A stretch of DNA of 64,000 nucleotides, from contig CAKZQC010000014.1 of the NCBI GenBank assembly GCA_937139495.1, positions 140,591 to 204,590 on the forward strand, in the 5' to 3' direction. The notes under the pieces are model-generated. The model did not search any database, was not told the origin of the DNA, and saw only the letters and a list, made by a program, of their open reading frames with translations. Every line of letters starts with the position of its first letter. Position 1 is the first letter of the stretch. Both the position numbers and the translations under genes were made by a program. Shown here one piece after another: positions 34,774 through 43,970 of this stretch. Source of the DNA: an uncultured Saprospiraceae bacterium. Its GTDB lineage: Bacteria; Bacteroidota; Bacteroidia; Chitinophagales; Saprospiraceae.

Positions 34774-34979
34774 GGAAGGTAGCTTTTGTTGATGGTACTG
34801 CCGTTTGAGTCGGTAATGGCAGTTGGTATTTTGTGCAAAACTACTAAAAAAAAGCCTTGCAATCGACCCAAACTAGTGGATACTTTGAAGGAGAACACAA
34901 AAAAAATATTGATTTTCAGACAAAAACTTATTTTTAGGCAAGTTCTTAGTACTTTTGATAAATTATTAGCGACTACTCT

Positions 34980-36317
34980 ATGATGCCATTAACACCAACA
35001 CAACTCCTAGCACTAGATACGGAACAGCTCCTGAAAGAGCTGCAAGCCTTGACCGAACAAACGGCTCCAACCTATCAACCAGCCTTATTATTACTCTGGA
35101 AAGTATCGTTAGATCCGCTGTTGCAAGCTGCCGCTAAGGCTGCTTTGTTGCGGTATTTGTCTCACGAAAAATTGGAAGAAACCGCAGCACCTTTGGCAAT
35201 CTTTGATTCGATACTAACCAAAATGCCTTGGGCAGGAGATTACAAGGAATTGCAACAAGAGAATTATCAAAAATTTGTAGCGGAGGCTTCTCCCTACGAG
35301 CAACTATTGGTAGAGTCGCCCTTGATGGTGCATTATTATCTGGATTTGGGCAGGAAGCTGCATTTGTTATTTGGGCTTTCGGCAGAATCGAAGGCTTGTT
35401 TTGAAGGAGTTATAAAATACGATGCTACGAATGCCGCCGCCTATTATGCACTAGCTAGACTAGCCGAAAATATAGGAGATACAGATGCTGCGGTTGCTTA
35501 TTATGAGCAATGTCTAGCATTGGAACCCTTGCATTTGTATGGCAATTTGCAGATGGGCATATTGCAAGCAACCGAAAAAGAAGCCTACGAAAAAGCGATT
35601 GAGTATTACAACAAAGTAATAGAAATAGATCCTTATTTGACGGAAGTCTATGTCCGCACGGCAGAAGCCTACTACGCCCAAAAAGACATCAAAAGAGCCA
35701 AGCAATTTATAACAATAGCTTTGGATATCAACGAATTTCAGGAAGAAGCACTGCACTTGTTGGGTATGATACAATGGAAACACGAAGAGGAGGTAGAGGC
35801 AGCTATCGAAACGTTTGAGAAAGGGCTAGATCATCAGATACATGGCGACAGTGGGCTACTACTCGGCAGCTTAGGGCATATTTATGATAGCCGATTGGGC
35901 GAATATGACAAGGCACGTACTTTTTATGAAAAAGCACTCAAAGCAGTCCCTAACCAGCCCAAAACACTTCGACGATTGGTGGTGTTGCTCGAAAACAACT
36001 ACCAAGATTATGGTGCGATAGCGAACAGCTACGAGCAGTTTTTGACTGCCGTCAAACAAAATGTTGCGGTCTATACTGAATATGCTTCTTTTTTGATCAA
36101 GTATATGCACGATTATGAGCTGGCACAGCTACAACTCCAAAACGCACTAGAAATAAATGAAAACGATGTGGAAGCACAACGTTTGTCTCGACAAATAGCT
36201 ACTTATGTACAAGAGGACGCCGCAGGAGGCATTGATTCAGATAATCTACTTGATAACGAAGAGGAGGAAGATGATGACGATGATTTTTCGGGCGGTGGAG
36301 CCGCAGGCGACAATTAA
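34980..36317 (+). CDS. Tetratricopeptide-repeat protein
   Basis: The 445-residue product has TPR units in about residues 140-395, for example AAAYYALARLAENIGDTDAA, YNKVIEIDPYLTEVYVRTAE and KALKAVPNQPKTLRRLVVLL. A strongly acidic C-terminal tail follows (about residues 417-435: EEEEDDDDD, then GGG). No signal peptide; probably a cytosolic scaffold. A TACTTTTG -7 box lies at 34950-34957. Its last ~16 codons overlap the start region of the next gene. Confidence 0.85.
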   Translation: MMPLTPTQLLALDTEQLLKELQALTEQTAPTYQPALLLLWKVSLDPLLQAAAKAALLRYLSHEKLEETAAPLAIFDSILTKMPWAGDYKELQQENYQKFVAEASPYEQLLVESPLMVHYYLDLGRKLHLLFGLSAESKACFEGVIKYDATNAAAYYALARLAENIGDTDAAVAYYEQCLALEPLHLYGNLQMGILQATEKEAYEKAIEYYNKVIEIDPYLTEVYVRTAEAYYAQKDIKRAKQFITIALDINEFQEEALHLLGMIQWKHEEEVEAAIETFEKGLDHQIHGDSGLLLGSLGHIYDSRLGEYDKARTFYEKALKAVPNQPKTLRRLVVLLENNYQDYGAIANSYEQFLTAVKQNVAVYTEYASFLIKYMHDYELAQLQLQNALEINENDVEAQRLSRQIATYVQEDAAGGIDSDNLLDNEEEEDDDDDFSGGGAAGDN

Positions 36318-37422
36318 TTGGAGCGGACTATTCTTGTTGTTTTGGTGTAGTACTGTTTCGGTAGAGGCACAGACGTGGAAACTAGAAACAAATGCTCAAG
36401 TAGGGTATCATATTGCGATTCACCCCAATTACCCTAGTTTACAGAACCCGACTTTTGCAGGCGAACTATCGGTATTGCAAGCCACAAAGGGCAAGCGAAT
36501 TTGGTCTATTTTGTACCATTACCCAACGGTGGTGTATGGTGTGTCTTACCAGACACTCGGCAATCCTGCTGTACTCGGCAATGCTGTAAGTGTAGTGCCA
36601 GCATTAGATTTTGAGCTGTGGCAATCCAATCGCTGGAGCTGGCGAGGGCGTGTCGGTTGGGGCGTTGGGATTATTGACAAACATTACCACAGTTTTGATA
36701 ACCCCACCAATATTGTAATCGGAACGGCGGTCAATGCTTGTTTTTCGTTGCGGACAGCGCTGCTGTATCGCCTATCCTCGCATTGGCAACTGTTGTTGGG
36801 TGGTGGCATTACGCACTACTCCAATGCACGATTGACGATTCCTAACTTGGGAGCCAATATCCCTTTTGCTTCGCTGGGAATACAATATACATTGGGATTG
36901 CCGCAGGCAATAGATACAGAAAAAAATCAACAAAAAATAAAAGAGTTGCCGACCTTGCAGCAAGGTATTCGCCCTTATTTGGAGCTAGGATTGGGGCTGA
37001 CCGAACGAGGTGGTACACAGGGAGTCAAATATCCAGTCTATATACTGCAAGCAGGCGTGAGCCGACGCATGAGCCGTATCAGCAAGTTGAGTATAGGCGT
37101 AGAATATCTATACAACCATGCTACCTACAATTTTGATAGAAATAATGGGGGCGTAGCCTATCGGCATTTTGACTATGGTCGAATAGCTGTACTATTGACC
37201 CATGAACTACTCTTTGGGCATTGGGGGTTTGTGAGTAGTTTGGGCGTTTACACGAATACGCATCGCTACCAACGCAGCTTATTGGTTGCCAAACTGGGGT
37301 TCAATTTATATCTGCAAAACTACTTCAAACGACAGCAACATCAGGCATGGATAGGTTGTCATGTACGTGCTTATGGTGGCGAAGCAGAGCTGGTGCAGCT
37401 AGTGTTGGGCTATAATTTCTGA
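36271..37422 (+). CDS. PagL-like (acyloxyacyl hydrolase) outer membrane barrel
   Basis: PagL enzymes remove a fatty acid from lipid A in the outer membrane. With the start chosen at 36271 (ATG after the purine run GAGGAGGAAG; alternatives at 36274 and 36280) the product is 383 residues with a signal-like stretch (SGLFLLFWCSTVSVEAQ). Barrel strands follow, with the catalytic-type motif ITHYSNA (His182, Ser184) and IPNLGANI, and an ending LVQLVLGYNF. The position of the catalytic Glu in PagL appears to be Ala here, as far as I recall also in other Bacteroidota homologues, so activity is uncertain. The start overlaps the TPR gene by 47 bases, implying coupled translation. Confidence 0.75.
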   Translation: MMTMIFRAVEPQATINWSGLFLLFWCSTVSVEAQTWKLETNAQVGYHIAIHPNYPSLQNPTFAGELSVLQATKGKRIWSILYHYPTVVYGVSYQTLGNPAVLGNAVSVVPALDFELWQSNRWSWRGRVGWGVGIIDKHYHSFDNPTNIVIGTAVNACFSLRTALLYRLSSHWQLLLGGGITHYSNARLTIPNLGANIPFASLGIQYTLGLPQAIDTEKNQQKIKELPTLQQGIRPYLELGLGLTERGGTQGVKYPVYILQAGVSRRMSRISKLSIGVEYLYNHATYNFDRNNGGVAYRHFDYGRIAVLLTHELLFGHWGFVSSLGVYTNTHRYQRSLLVAKLGFNLYLQNYFKRQQHQAWIGCHVRAYGGEAELVQLVLGYNF

Positions 37423-37510
37423 TAGAAAATGTCTGTTTTTCATTATTTAAGAAGTTCAATTTCTTTGGGGCAGTAGGAAGATGTGAGTAATTACGCCACC
37501 AAAACAAGAT

Positions 37511-37558
37511 AAAAAGTGACCTTTTTTGCAATAAATGCAAAAAAGGTCACTTTTTTTT
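37511..37558 (+). terminator. Strong intrinsic terminator
   Basis: A perfect 20-bp stem (37511-37530 with 37536-37555, loop ATAAA) rich in A/T at its base, followed by T. It separates the PagL-like gene from the TetR operon. Confidence 0.9.
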
Positions 37559-37567
37559 GTCCAAAAC

Positions 37568-37599
37568 TTGACTTTATCACAAACAATAAGTTACATTTG
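37568..37599 (+). promoter_or_regulatory. Promoter of the TetR export operon
   Basis: TTG (37568-37570), a 21-base spacer and TACATTTG (37592-37599) match the Bacteroidota promoter consensus exactly. It lies 46 bases before the TTG start codon of the tetR-like gene. Confidence 0.65.
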
Positions 37600-37645
37600 T
37601 GTATAAATATTACTAAAAGCGTTTTAAAATAAAAAAGAGTAACAT

Positions 37646-38233
37646 TTGAAAAATCACAAAGAAAAGGAAAGCCCCAAATATCAACAAGTATTGACGGTAG
37701 GCAAAGAGTTGTTTTGGAAACATGGTGTCAAGCGGGTTTCTGTTAAGGAAATATGCCAACAAGCTGCCGTGAGCAAAATGACGTTTTATCGATTTTTTGA
37801 CAATAAAATAGAGCTTGCTAAAGCAATATTAGAACAAGTGATAGCGAAAGGAGTGGCAGACTATGAAGCGGTAATGGCACAGCCGATTAGTTTTGAGGAA
37901 AAGATGCTGCTGCTAATGACTCAAAAAAAAGCACAAACAGAAGAGATTAGCAAGGAGTTTTTGGAAGATATATATGGCAATGAACAAACGGAACTGATTG
38001 CGTACATGAACCAAAAAAGTAGCGACTATATGGAGGTGGTGCTCAATGACTATCGTCAAGCTCAAGCCAATGGAGAAATGCGGGCTGATATTAAGCCAGA
38101 ATTTATTCTGTATTTCTCTGGCAAGATGAAAGAGATGCTCGTAGACCCACAATTGCAAGCACTCTACCCCAATCCTCAAGATTTGATAACAGAAGTGACA
38201 AAATTCTTCTTTTACGGAATATTAAACAAATAA
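37646..38233 (+). CDS. TetR-family transcriptional regulator
   Basis: The 195-residue product has the TetR N-terminal helix-turn-helix (about residues 9-55: KELFWKHGVKRVSVKEICQQ and VSKMTFYRFFDNK) and a helical ligand-binding region. The start is a TTG; no ATG occurs before the domain, and translation from TTG gives the whole domain. It is the first gene of a co-directional block and stops two bases before the LolA-like gene, so it probably regulates its own operon in response to the exported cargo. Ligand unknown. Confidence 0.9.
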   Translation: MKNHKEKESPKYQQVLTVGKELFWKHGVKRVSVKEICQQAAVSKMTFYRFFDNKIELAKAILEQVIAKGVADYEAVMAQPISFEEKMLLLMTQKKAQTEEISKEFLEDIYGNEQTELIAYMNQKSSDYMEVVLNDYRQAQANGEMRADIKPEFILYFSGKMKEMLVDPQLQALYPNPQDLITEVTKFFFYGILNK

Positions 38234-38235
38234 CT

Positions 38236-38982
38236 ATGAAAAATCTATTATTGGCTTTGTTACTTTTTACGGTATTGCCAACCCTAATACAAGCACAAAG
38301 TGCCAAAGAAATTGTACAAAAAATGAGTGCTAATGCCTATGGTGGCAAAATGTATTCGGCTATGAATATGACTATTGTTCGTCCTACTTGGAAGCGTACC
38401 ATGTCGCTCAAATCTTGGTCGGATGGACAAGATTATTCCTTGATTTTGATAACAGGTCCAGCTCGTGAAAAAGGGATCTCGTATCTCAAACGCAAAAAAG
38501 AAATGTGGAATTATCAGCCGTCAATTAGTCGTACTATCAAGATGCCACCCTCTATGATGAGCCAATCTTGGATGGGCTCGGATTTCAAAAACGATGACTT
38601 GGTCAGACAATCCTCTATTGTCGATGACTATACCCATACGCTATTGGGTAGCGAGACGATAGAAGGGAGAGTCTGCCACAAAGTGCAGTTGATACCTAAT
38701 CCTGATGCTCCTGTAGTTTGGGGGAAAGTCATTTTGTGGATTGACCAAAAAGATTTTATACAAATAAAATCACAACAGTTCGACGAGGATCAAGAGTTGG
38801 TACAGACCATGCTTGGTCAGAATATCAAGGAAATGGACGGTAGAATTATTGCAACTAAGCAAATATTAATCCCTGCCGATGAGCAAGGGCACCAGACGAT
38901 TATGGAATATACCAATATGGATTTTGATATGCCTATTGACGACCAGTTTTTTTCCACTCAAAACATGAAAAAAATTCGATAG
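38236..38982 (+). CDS. LolA-like outer membrane lipoprotein-sorting protein
   Basis: The 248-residue product has a signal peptide (cleavage near IQAQ, residue 21). It then has the LolA-like fold pattern: SAKEIVQKMSANAYGG, TMSLKSWSDGQDYSLILITGPA, KGISYLKRKKEMWNYQPSIS, and IDQKDFIQIKSQQFD. This group differs from true LolA and is often beside FtsX-type permeases. Likely a periplasmic shuttle for a lipid-like or lipoprotein cargo between the permeases and the outer-membrane barrel in this operon. Confidence 0.85.
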   Translation: MKNLLLALLLFTVLPTLIQAQSAKEIVQKMSANAYGGKMYSAMNMTIVRPTWKRTMSLKSWSDGQDYSLILITGPAREKGISYLKRKKEMWNYQPSISRTIKMPPSMMSQSWMGSDFKNDDLVRQSSIVDDYTHTLLGSETIEGRVCHKVQLIPNPDAPVVWGKVILWIDQKDFIQIKSQQFDEDQELVQTMLGQNIKEMDGRIIATKQILIPADEQGHQTIMEYTNMDFDMPIDDQFFSTQNMKKIR

Positions 38983-39060
38983 AATACGGATAGATTGAAA
39001 ATTCCGATTTTCGACTCTACACTTTCTACTAATTACTCAATTATTAAACATTAAACTGGT

Positions 39061-40281
39061 ATGATATTCAAAATAGCCTGGCGAAATATTGGGCGAAATA
39101 AAAGACGCACGCTACTAACAGCCGCTTCTATTTTCTTTGCAGTGTTTTTTTCTTGTGTGATGACTTCCATCAATAGAGGCGTATTCGACAAGATGATAGA
39201 TGACTCTGTGACGAGTAATGTTGGTTATATTCAAATCCACAAAAAAGGTTTTTGGGACGACCAAGTCATAAACAATGCCATGGTCTATGACCAACAATGG
39301 AAGCAGGAGCTAGCAGCCATTGACAAAGTGCAGACCGTGATTCCTCGGTTGCAATCTGCTGCCATGATTTCGTTTGGCAAGATAACCAAAAATGTATTGG
39401 TGACAGGGATTGATCCTGCAGCAGAAAACAAACTCACCAATATTAGCAATAGAGTAGTAGATGGCGAATACCTAAACGCTGATGATCAGGCTGTATTGAT
39501 AGGCGAGGGGCTGGCAAAAAAACTAAAAGCAACGATAGGCGATACGCTTATTTTGTTGAGTCAAGGTTATCGAGGTGTCAATGCCGCTCAGGTGTATCCC
39601 ATCAAGGGAATTGTATCCTTTGGGGTGCCTGCACTGAGCTCGGGTATGGTTTATATGCCATTGGCTGCCGCCCAATATTTTTATGGTGCCAATAACTTAA
39701 CCACTGCCGTGGTGCTAGATGTAGCAGGCAAGGAAGATGTTGAGGAAGTATTGCCGCCACTCTACGCCAAACTAGATACCAATAATACTTACGAAGTCAT
39801 GGCTTGGCAAGAAATGATACCTGATATTCTGAACCTTAAACAAACCAAAGATAGTAGCAATAAGGTCGTTACAATTATTCTTTATTTCATTGTTGGATTC
39901 GGTATTTTTGGTACCATCTTGATGATGACCAGAGAACGCCAATACGAATTTGGAGTACTGCTCTCTATCGGTATGAAAAGAGGACAACTAGCAGCTAGTG
40001 TCTGGATAGAAACCCTACTATTAGGGCTATTAGGAGCGGTAGTAGGTATTGCTTTGGCGTATGGATTAGCGTATTACCTGATGGTAAACCCTATCGTAAT
40101 GCAAGGCGAGATGGCAGAGGCTTACACCAAATTTGGTATGGATCCAGTGATGCCTGCTTCTGTTGCGTTGGATATATTCTGGGAGCAAGCGTTGACAGTT
40201 TTAACCATTACGACACTTATCGCCTTATATCCAGCTTTTGTGATTTTTCGCTTGCAGCCAGTAACTGCTATGCGTAGCTAA
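39061..40281 (+). CDS. FtsX/MacB-type ABC transporter permease (first)
   Basis: The 406-residue product has one membrane helix at residues 15-38, a large periplasmic domain (about 40-265) and three C-terminal helices (about 275-400), the LolC/LolE-MacB topology. The N-terminal FKIAWRNIGRNKRRTLLTAA is the usual coupling segment. It is followed by a paralogous permease and the ATPase; the pair would form the heterodimeric membrane part of the exporter. Extracts cargo rather than importing it. Confidence 0.92.
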   Translation: MIFKIAWRNIGRNKRRTLLTAASIFFAVFFSCVMTSINRGVFDKMIDDSVTSNVGYIQIHKKGFWDDQVINNAMVYDQQWKQELAAIDKVQTVIPRLQSAAMISFGKITKNVLVTGIDPAAENKLTNISNRVVDGEYLNADDQAVLIGEGLAKKLKATIGDTLILLSQGYRGVNAAQVYPIKGIVSFGVPALSSGMVYMPLAAAQYFYGANNLTTAVVLDVAGKEDVEEVLPPLYAKLDTNNTYEVMAWQEMIPDILNLKQTKDSSNKVVTIILYFIVGFGIFGTILMMTRERQYEFGVLLSIGMKRGQLAASVWIETLLLGLLGAVVGIALAYGLAYYLMVNPIVMQGEMAEAYTKFGMDPVMPASVALDIFWEQALTVLTITTLIALYPAFVIFRLQPVTAMRS

Positions 40282-40318
40282 ATATTGGATTTTAGTCATC
40301 TAAATAAAACAAAAAACA

Positions 40319-41533
40319 ATGATTCTGAAACTCGCTTGGCGAAATATATGGCGTAGCAAGTTGCGTACCTTTACGGTAATGGGAGCTATCATAGTAGGCG
40401 TCGTCGCTTTAGTTTTTTACATGGGATTTATGAAAGGATTCGTCCGAACCTATGTTTCCAACGCCATACAAAACGAACTATCGCATCTGCAAATACACAA
40501 TCCTGCCTATCCTGAAGATCAGGAGGTACAGTATTATTTGTCCGATGTGGCTTCCTTGACACAAAAAATAAAACAGCAACCAAACGTAGTTGCTTATACT
40601 GAACGTACGTTGGTCGAAGCGATAGCTTTGTCGGCAAGAGGTTCGAGAGGACTGCAGTTGCGCGGTATTGTGCCTGAACAAGAAGCTGTGGTGACCAAAT
40701 TGAACGAAAAGATAACACAAGGAGTCTATTTTTCGGAGTCCAAATACAAAAATCCAGTACTGATAAGCGAACGCTTAGCAGAAATACTAAAACTAAAAGT
40801 GAAATCAAAATTGGTCGTGCAGTTCCAAACGGTGGAAGGAGATATTAAGCTCCAAACCTACAAAATAGCTGGACTGTACAAGACGAGCAATAAGCAATTT
40901 GATGAGCAAAATATATTTGTGCCACAATCCAAAATAGCCTTGTCGCAAACAGGGGAACCGATAGTGCACGAAATCGCCATTTTGCTCAAAGATGCCGACA
41001 AATTGGTGGAAACCCAAACGGTATTGCAAAACACAGTCAGCGACAGCAGTCGCTACTTGGTGGAAACTTATCTGGAAGTATCGCCAGATGTGGCGCTCTA
41101 CGAAACTCAAATGACAGCTTCCTCTAGTATTGTTATTTTTATTGTCATGATTGCCCTCATTTTTGGGATTATCAATACCATGCTCATGGCAGTATTGGAG
41201 CGAACCAAAGAGTTCGGAATGTTGCTAGCTGTCGGTATGAAAAGGAAACAAGTGTTCTTGATGATTATAACAGAAGCGATTATGATGGCATTGGTGGCTA
41301 CGCCTGTAGCGATGCTTGTCGGAGCAGCATTGTTAGGTTATTTGGGCAGTGTTGGTATCCAAATGGCAGCACTAGAGCAAGTTGGTATTAGCGAGCCAAT
41401 TTATCCAACTATTGATTGGTTAAGTTTCCTGATTATTGGTGTTTCTGTTGCATTTACAACCTTTTTTGCAGCATTGTATCCCGCCCGTAAAGCGACCAAG
41501 CTACAACCCGTAGAAGCGTTGAACTCACTTTAA
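40319..41533 (+). CDS. FtsX/MacB-type ABC transporter permease (second)
   Basis: The 404-residue product has the same layout as the preceding gene: LKLAWRNIWRSKLRTFTVMGA at the start, a periplasmic domain, and three helices from about residue 270 (SSIVIFIVMIALIFGIINTMLM). It ends PARKATKLQPVEALNSL. Together with 39061-40281 and the ATPase at 41561 it forms a complete type VII-like ABC exporter core. Thirty-seven bases separate the two permeases. Confidence 0.92.
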   Translation: MILKLAWRNIWRSKLRTFTVMGAIIVGVVALVFYMGFMKGFVRTYVSNAIQNELSHLQIHNPAYPEDQEVQYYLSDVASLTQKIKQQPNVVAYTERTLVEAIALSARGSRGLQLRGIVPEQEAVVTKLNEKITQGVYFSESKYKNPVLISERLAEILKLKVKSKLVVQFQTVEGDIKLQTYKIAGLYKTSNKQFDEQNIFVPQSKIALSQTGEPIVHEIAILLKDADKLVETQTVLQNTVSDSSRYLVETYLEVSPDVALYETQMTASSSIVIFIVMIALIFGIINTMLMAVLERTKEFGMLLAVGMKRKQVFLMIITEAIMMALVATPVAMLVGAALLGYLGSVGIQMAALEQVGISEPIYPTIDWLSFLIIGVSVAFTTFFAALYPARKATKLQPVEALNSL

Positions 41534-41560
41534 CTGACCTCATTCAAAAATAAACAAAAA

Positions 41561-42247
41561 ATGAATATAGTAACCGTACAACAGGCTCAAAAAACCTACA
41601 ACCCAGACAAAATCCCTGTGCATGCCCTACAAGGGGTTGATTTGACAATTGAACAAGGCGAATTTACTGCTTTGGTAGGTCCTTCTGGCTCGGGCAAGAC
41701 GACTTTGCTCAACGCTATAGGTGGACTTGATCTGCTGACAGCAGGCAAAATTATCATCAACAATCAAGATATTGCTACTTTTTCGGATAGCGAATTGATT
41801 GAGTTTAGAAAGCAAAATATTGGTTTTGTTTTTCAGGCATACAATCTGATTCCTGTTTTTACCGCCAAGGAAAATGTAGAATTTGTCATGCTGCTACAAG
41901 GCAAATCAGAGCAGGAAAGAGATACCCGTGTTCGGGAATTGCTCACTGCCGTAGGATTAGCAGATCAAATTGACCGTCGTCCAAGCGAACTATCGGGCGG
42001 ACAGCAGCAGCGCGTAGCAGTCGCTAGAGCATTGGCTTCCAAGCCACAGTTTATATTAGCCGATGAGCCAACCGCCAATCTAGATTCCAAATCGACGGCA
42101 GATTTATTAGACATTATGCTAGAGCTCAACCAAAAAGAAAACATTACCTTCTTGTTTTCTACACACGATCAGCGTGTTATTGATAGGGCTAGACGTGTCG
42201 TGACGCTAGAAGATGGCAAAATTATAAGTGATGAAAGAGTATCTTAA
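41561..42247 (+). CDS. LolD-like ABC transporter ATPase
   Basis: The 228-residue product has Walker A GPSGSGKT (residues 40-47), the Q-loop region FVFQAYNLIPVFTAKENVEF, signature LSGGQQQRVAVARAL (about 145-159), Walker B LADEPTANLD and the H-loop FSTHD. This is the MacB/LolD class that powers FtsX-type permeases. Its last 20 bases overlap the start of the barrel gene, indicating translational coupling. Confidence 0.95.
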   Translation: MNIVTVQQAQKTYNPDKIPVHALQGVDLTIEQGEFTALVGPSGSGKTTLLNAIGGLDLLTAGKIIINNQDIATFSDSELIEFRKQNIGFVFQAYNLIPVFTAKENVEFVMLLQGKSEQERDTRVRELLTAVGLADQIDRRPSELSGGQQQRVAVARALASKPQFILADEPTANLDSKSTADLLDIMLELNQKENITFLFSTHDQRVIDRARRVVTLEDGKIISDERVS

Positions 42248-43442
42248 TATAGGGCTGCTGTTGATAGTGGCTGTTTTGTTGTTGCCCCTTGGGGCAATCG
42301 CTCAACAGGATTCTACGACAGTAGCGAAGCCTAAAAACTGGCAATTGCATGGCTATGTCAAATATTTGCCGTCCGTCAATTTTGTGCCACCGCCACAGGG
42401 TAGCATGATTCAAAATAACTTGATACACAATCGCTTCAATTTTGAATGGTATCCCAATGAACATTGGACGTTCAAAGCATCCTTGCGGACTCGTTTATTT
42501 TTTGGCGAACAGGTCAAGTTAGTACCGAATTATGGCGATTTGATCAAGCAAAGTAGCTTGGTTTCCAATGGTTATGACGATCCTCTGTCATGGATATTGC
42601 TCGACGAAAAAGCAGCCATATTGCACAGCACATTAGATCGATTGTCGCTACAATACTCCAATGGAAAATGGGATATTACGCTGGGCAGACAGCGTATCAA
42701 CTGGGGTATCAATACCATCTGGAACCCCAATGATATTTTCAATACCTACTCTTTTACAGATTTTGATTACGAAGAACGTCCAGGGAGCGATGCTCTGCGC
42801 ATACAGTATTATACAGGGGTTACTTCTAGTATTGAGTTTGCCGCCAAGGCATTCACGAAGTGGGAAGATGCAACGGCTGCTTTCCTCTGGAAAACCAATA
42901 AATGGAATTATGATTTTCAGTTGTTGGGAGGTGTTGCCCAACAAGATATAATAGTCGGTGGTGGCTGGGCTGGTAGCTTAGGTTTAGTCGGATTCAAGGG
43001 CGAAGTTTCTTATTTCTATAATTATAGACAAGGATTGACAAGCAATCAGCGACACAGTGTAACGGCTACGATGGCTTGGGATTATTTATTTCCGAATCGG
43101 ATTTACTTCTCGGCAGGACTGCTCTATAATAGCAATGGCAATGTACAAGGAAGTATTACCCAATTGTTTGGTAGTCAGCCTACTGCCAAAAATCTGTACC
43201 CTTACCGCTATGCCGTTTCTTTGTCGGCTAGCTATCCGTTTACCGAAAAAATCAATGCAGGCGTGACAGCTGTATATAGTCCGGGAGAAAGCCATGCGGT
43301 ATTTTTGAGTCCCAATTTTTCGTATCTCATCAATGAGGCATGGGATATTGCTTTTATTAGTCAATTGGTATTCAATGCCGAAAATGGGTACTATACGAGC
43401 CCTTCTCAGTCGTTCTTTTTGCGGATTCGTCTTAGTTTTTAA
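42228..43442 (+). CDS. Outer membrane beta-barrel of the ABC export operon
   Basis: The 404-residue product has a signal peptide (cleavage near AIAQQ, residue 26) and barrel strands, ending FFLRIRLSF. A GRQRINWGINTIWNPNDIF segment (about residues 151-169) is typical of DUF1302-like barrels, which occur with lipid-transport genes. It is probably the outer-membrane end of the system formed by the LolA-like protein, two permeases and the ATPase. The cargo is unknown. The start overlaps the ATPase gene (second ATG at 42231 also possible). Confidence 0.8.
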   Translation: MMKEYLNIGLLLIVAVLLLPLGAIAQQDSTTVAKPKNWQLHGYVKYLPSVNFVPPPQGSMIQNNLIHNRFNFEWYPNEHWTFKASLRTRLFFGEQVKLVPNYGDLIKQSSLVSNGYDDPLSWILLDEKAAILHSTLDRLSLQYSNGKWDITLGRQRINWGINTIWNPNDIFNTYSFTDFDYEERPGSDALRIQYYTGVTSSIEFAAKAFTKWEDATAAFLWKTNKWNYDFQLLGGVAQQDIIVGGGWAGSLGLVGFKGEVSYFYNYRQGLTSNQRHSVTATMAWDYLFPNRIYFSAGLLYNSNGNVQGSITQLFGSQPTAKNLYPYRYAVSLSASYPFTEKINAGVTAVYSPGESHAVFLSPNFSYLINEAWDIAFISQLVFNAENGYYTSPSQSFFLRIRLSF

Positions 43443-43444
43443 GC

Positions 43445-43771
43445 TTACTTGTCGCTGGCTACTTCTGCGGGCAAATGACGCAAAATAGCATGGTCGATAT
43501 AGAACGTACCGAATGGGATTAGACAAGCTATCAATACTTTCCAAGTGATAGCTGAAAAATACCACTTGCGATGAATCGCTACAATGAATACACTAACAAC
43601 GAAGAGTAGAAAAAGAACGCCGTGAATAGGACCAATGACTTTTGTCAATAGAGGATTGTCAAGTAAATATTTGACAGGGACAGCTACGAAAACCAAAAGA
43701 AGTAAAGATGTTCCTTCGAGTACGCCTAATAATCGAAGCCAACCAATACGAGTTGTCAAAAAGTATTTCAT
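43445..43771 (-). CDS. DUF3817 membrane protein
   Basis: The 108-residue product has three hydrophobic helices and the DUF3817 signature: RLLGVLEGTSLLLLVFVAVP, GPIHGVLFLLFV, and a C-terminal IPFGTFYIDHAIL. These small inner-membrane proteins have no established function. It is convergent with the barrel gene, two bases apart, with no terminator visible between them. Confidence 0.88.
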   Translation of the reverse strand: MKYFLTTRIGWLRLLGVLEGTSLLLLVFVAVPVKYLLDNPLLTKVIGPIHGVLFLLFVVSVFIVAIHRKWYFSAITWKVLIACLIPFGTFYIDHAILRHLPAEVASDK

Positions 43772-43937
43772 AGATGTGTAGTCTAAGTTAGTAAAGTTTG
43801 AGTGGCATTTTGCCCAACAATTTTCACGAAGATAATCAATAAACTAGCAGTAGCCAAAAATAGCATTGTTTTGTGATTTTTTAAACAGCTTCGATAATTT
43901 CATAGTACAAAAATAGTTTACTACAGGCATTTTTTGT

Positions 43938-43961
43938 AACTTTCAATAATTATTGAAAGTT
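43938..43961. promoter_or_regulatory. 24-bp perfect palindrome before the epimerase gene
   Basis: AACTTTCAATAA (43938-43949) is followed immediately by its exact reverse complement, ending 9 bases before the start at 43971. A weak -7-like box (ATTTTTTG) ends at 43936. Full symmetry without a loop suggests an operator for a dimeric repressor rather than an RNA hairpin. Confidence 0.5.
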
Positions 43962-43970
43962 TATTAAACT

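Noticed and set aside
34786..34983. 65-codon open frame between DUF4271 and the TPR gene
   Set aside because: Covers the divergent promoter region, Lys-rich and low complexity, no conserved features.
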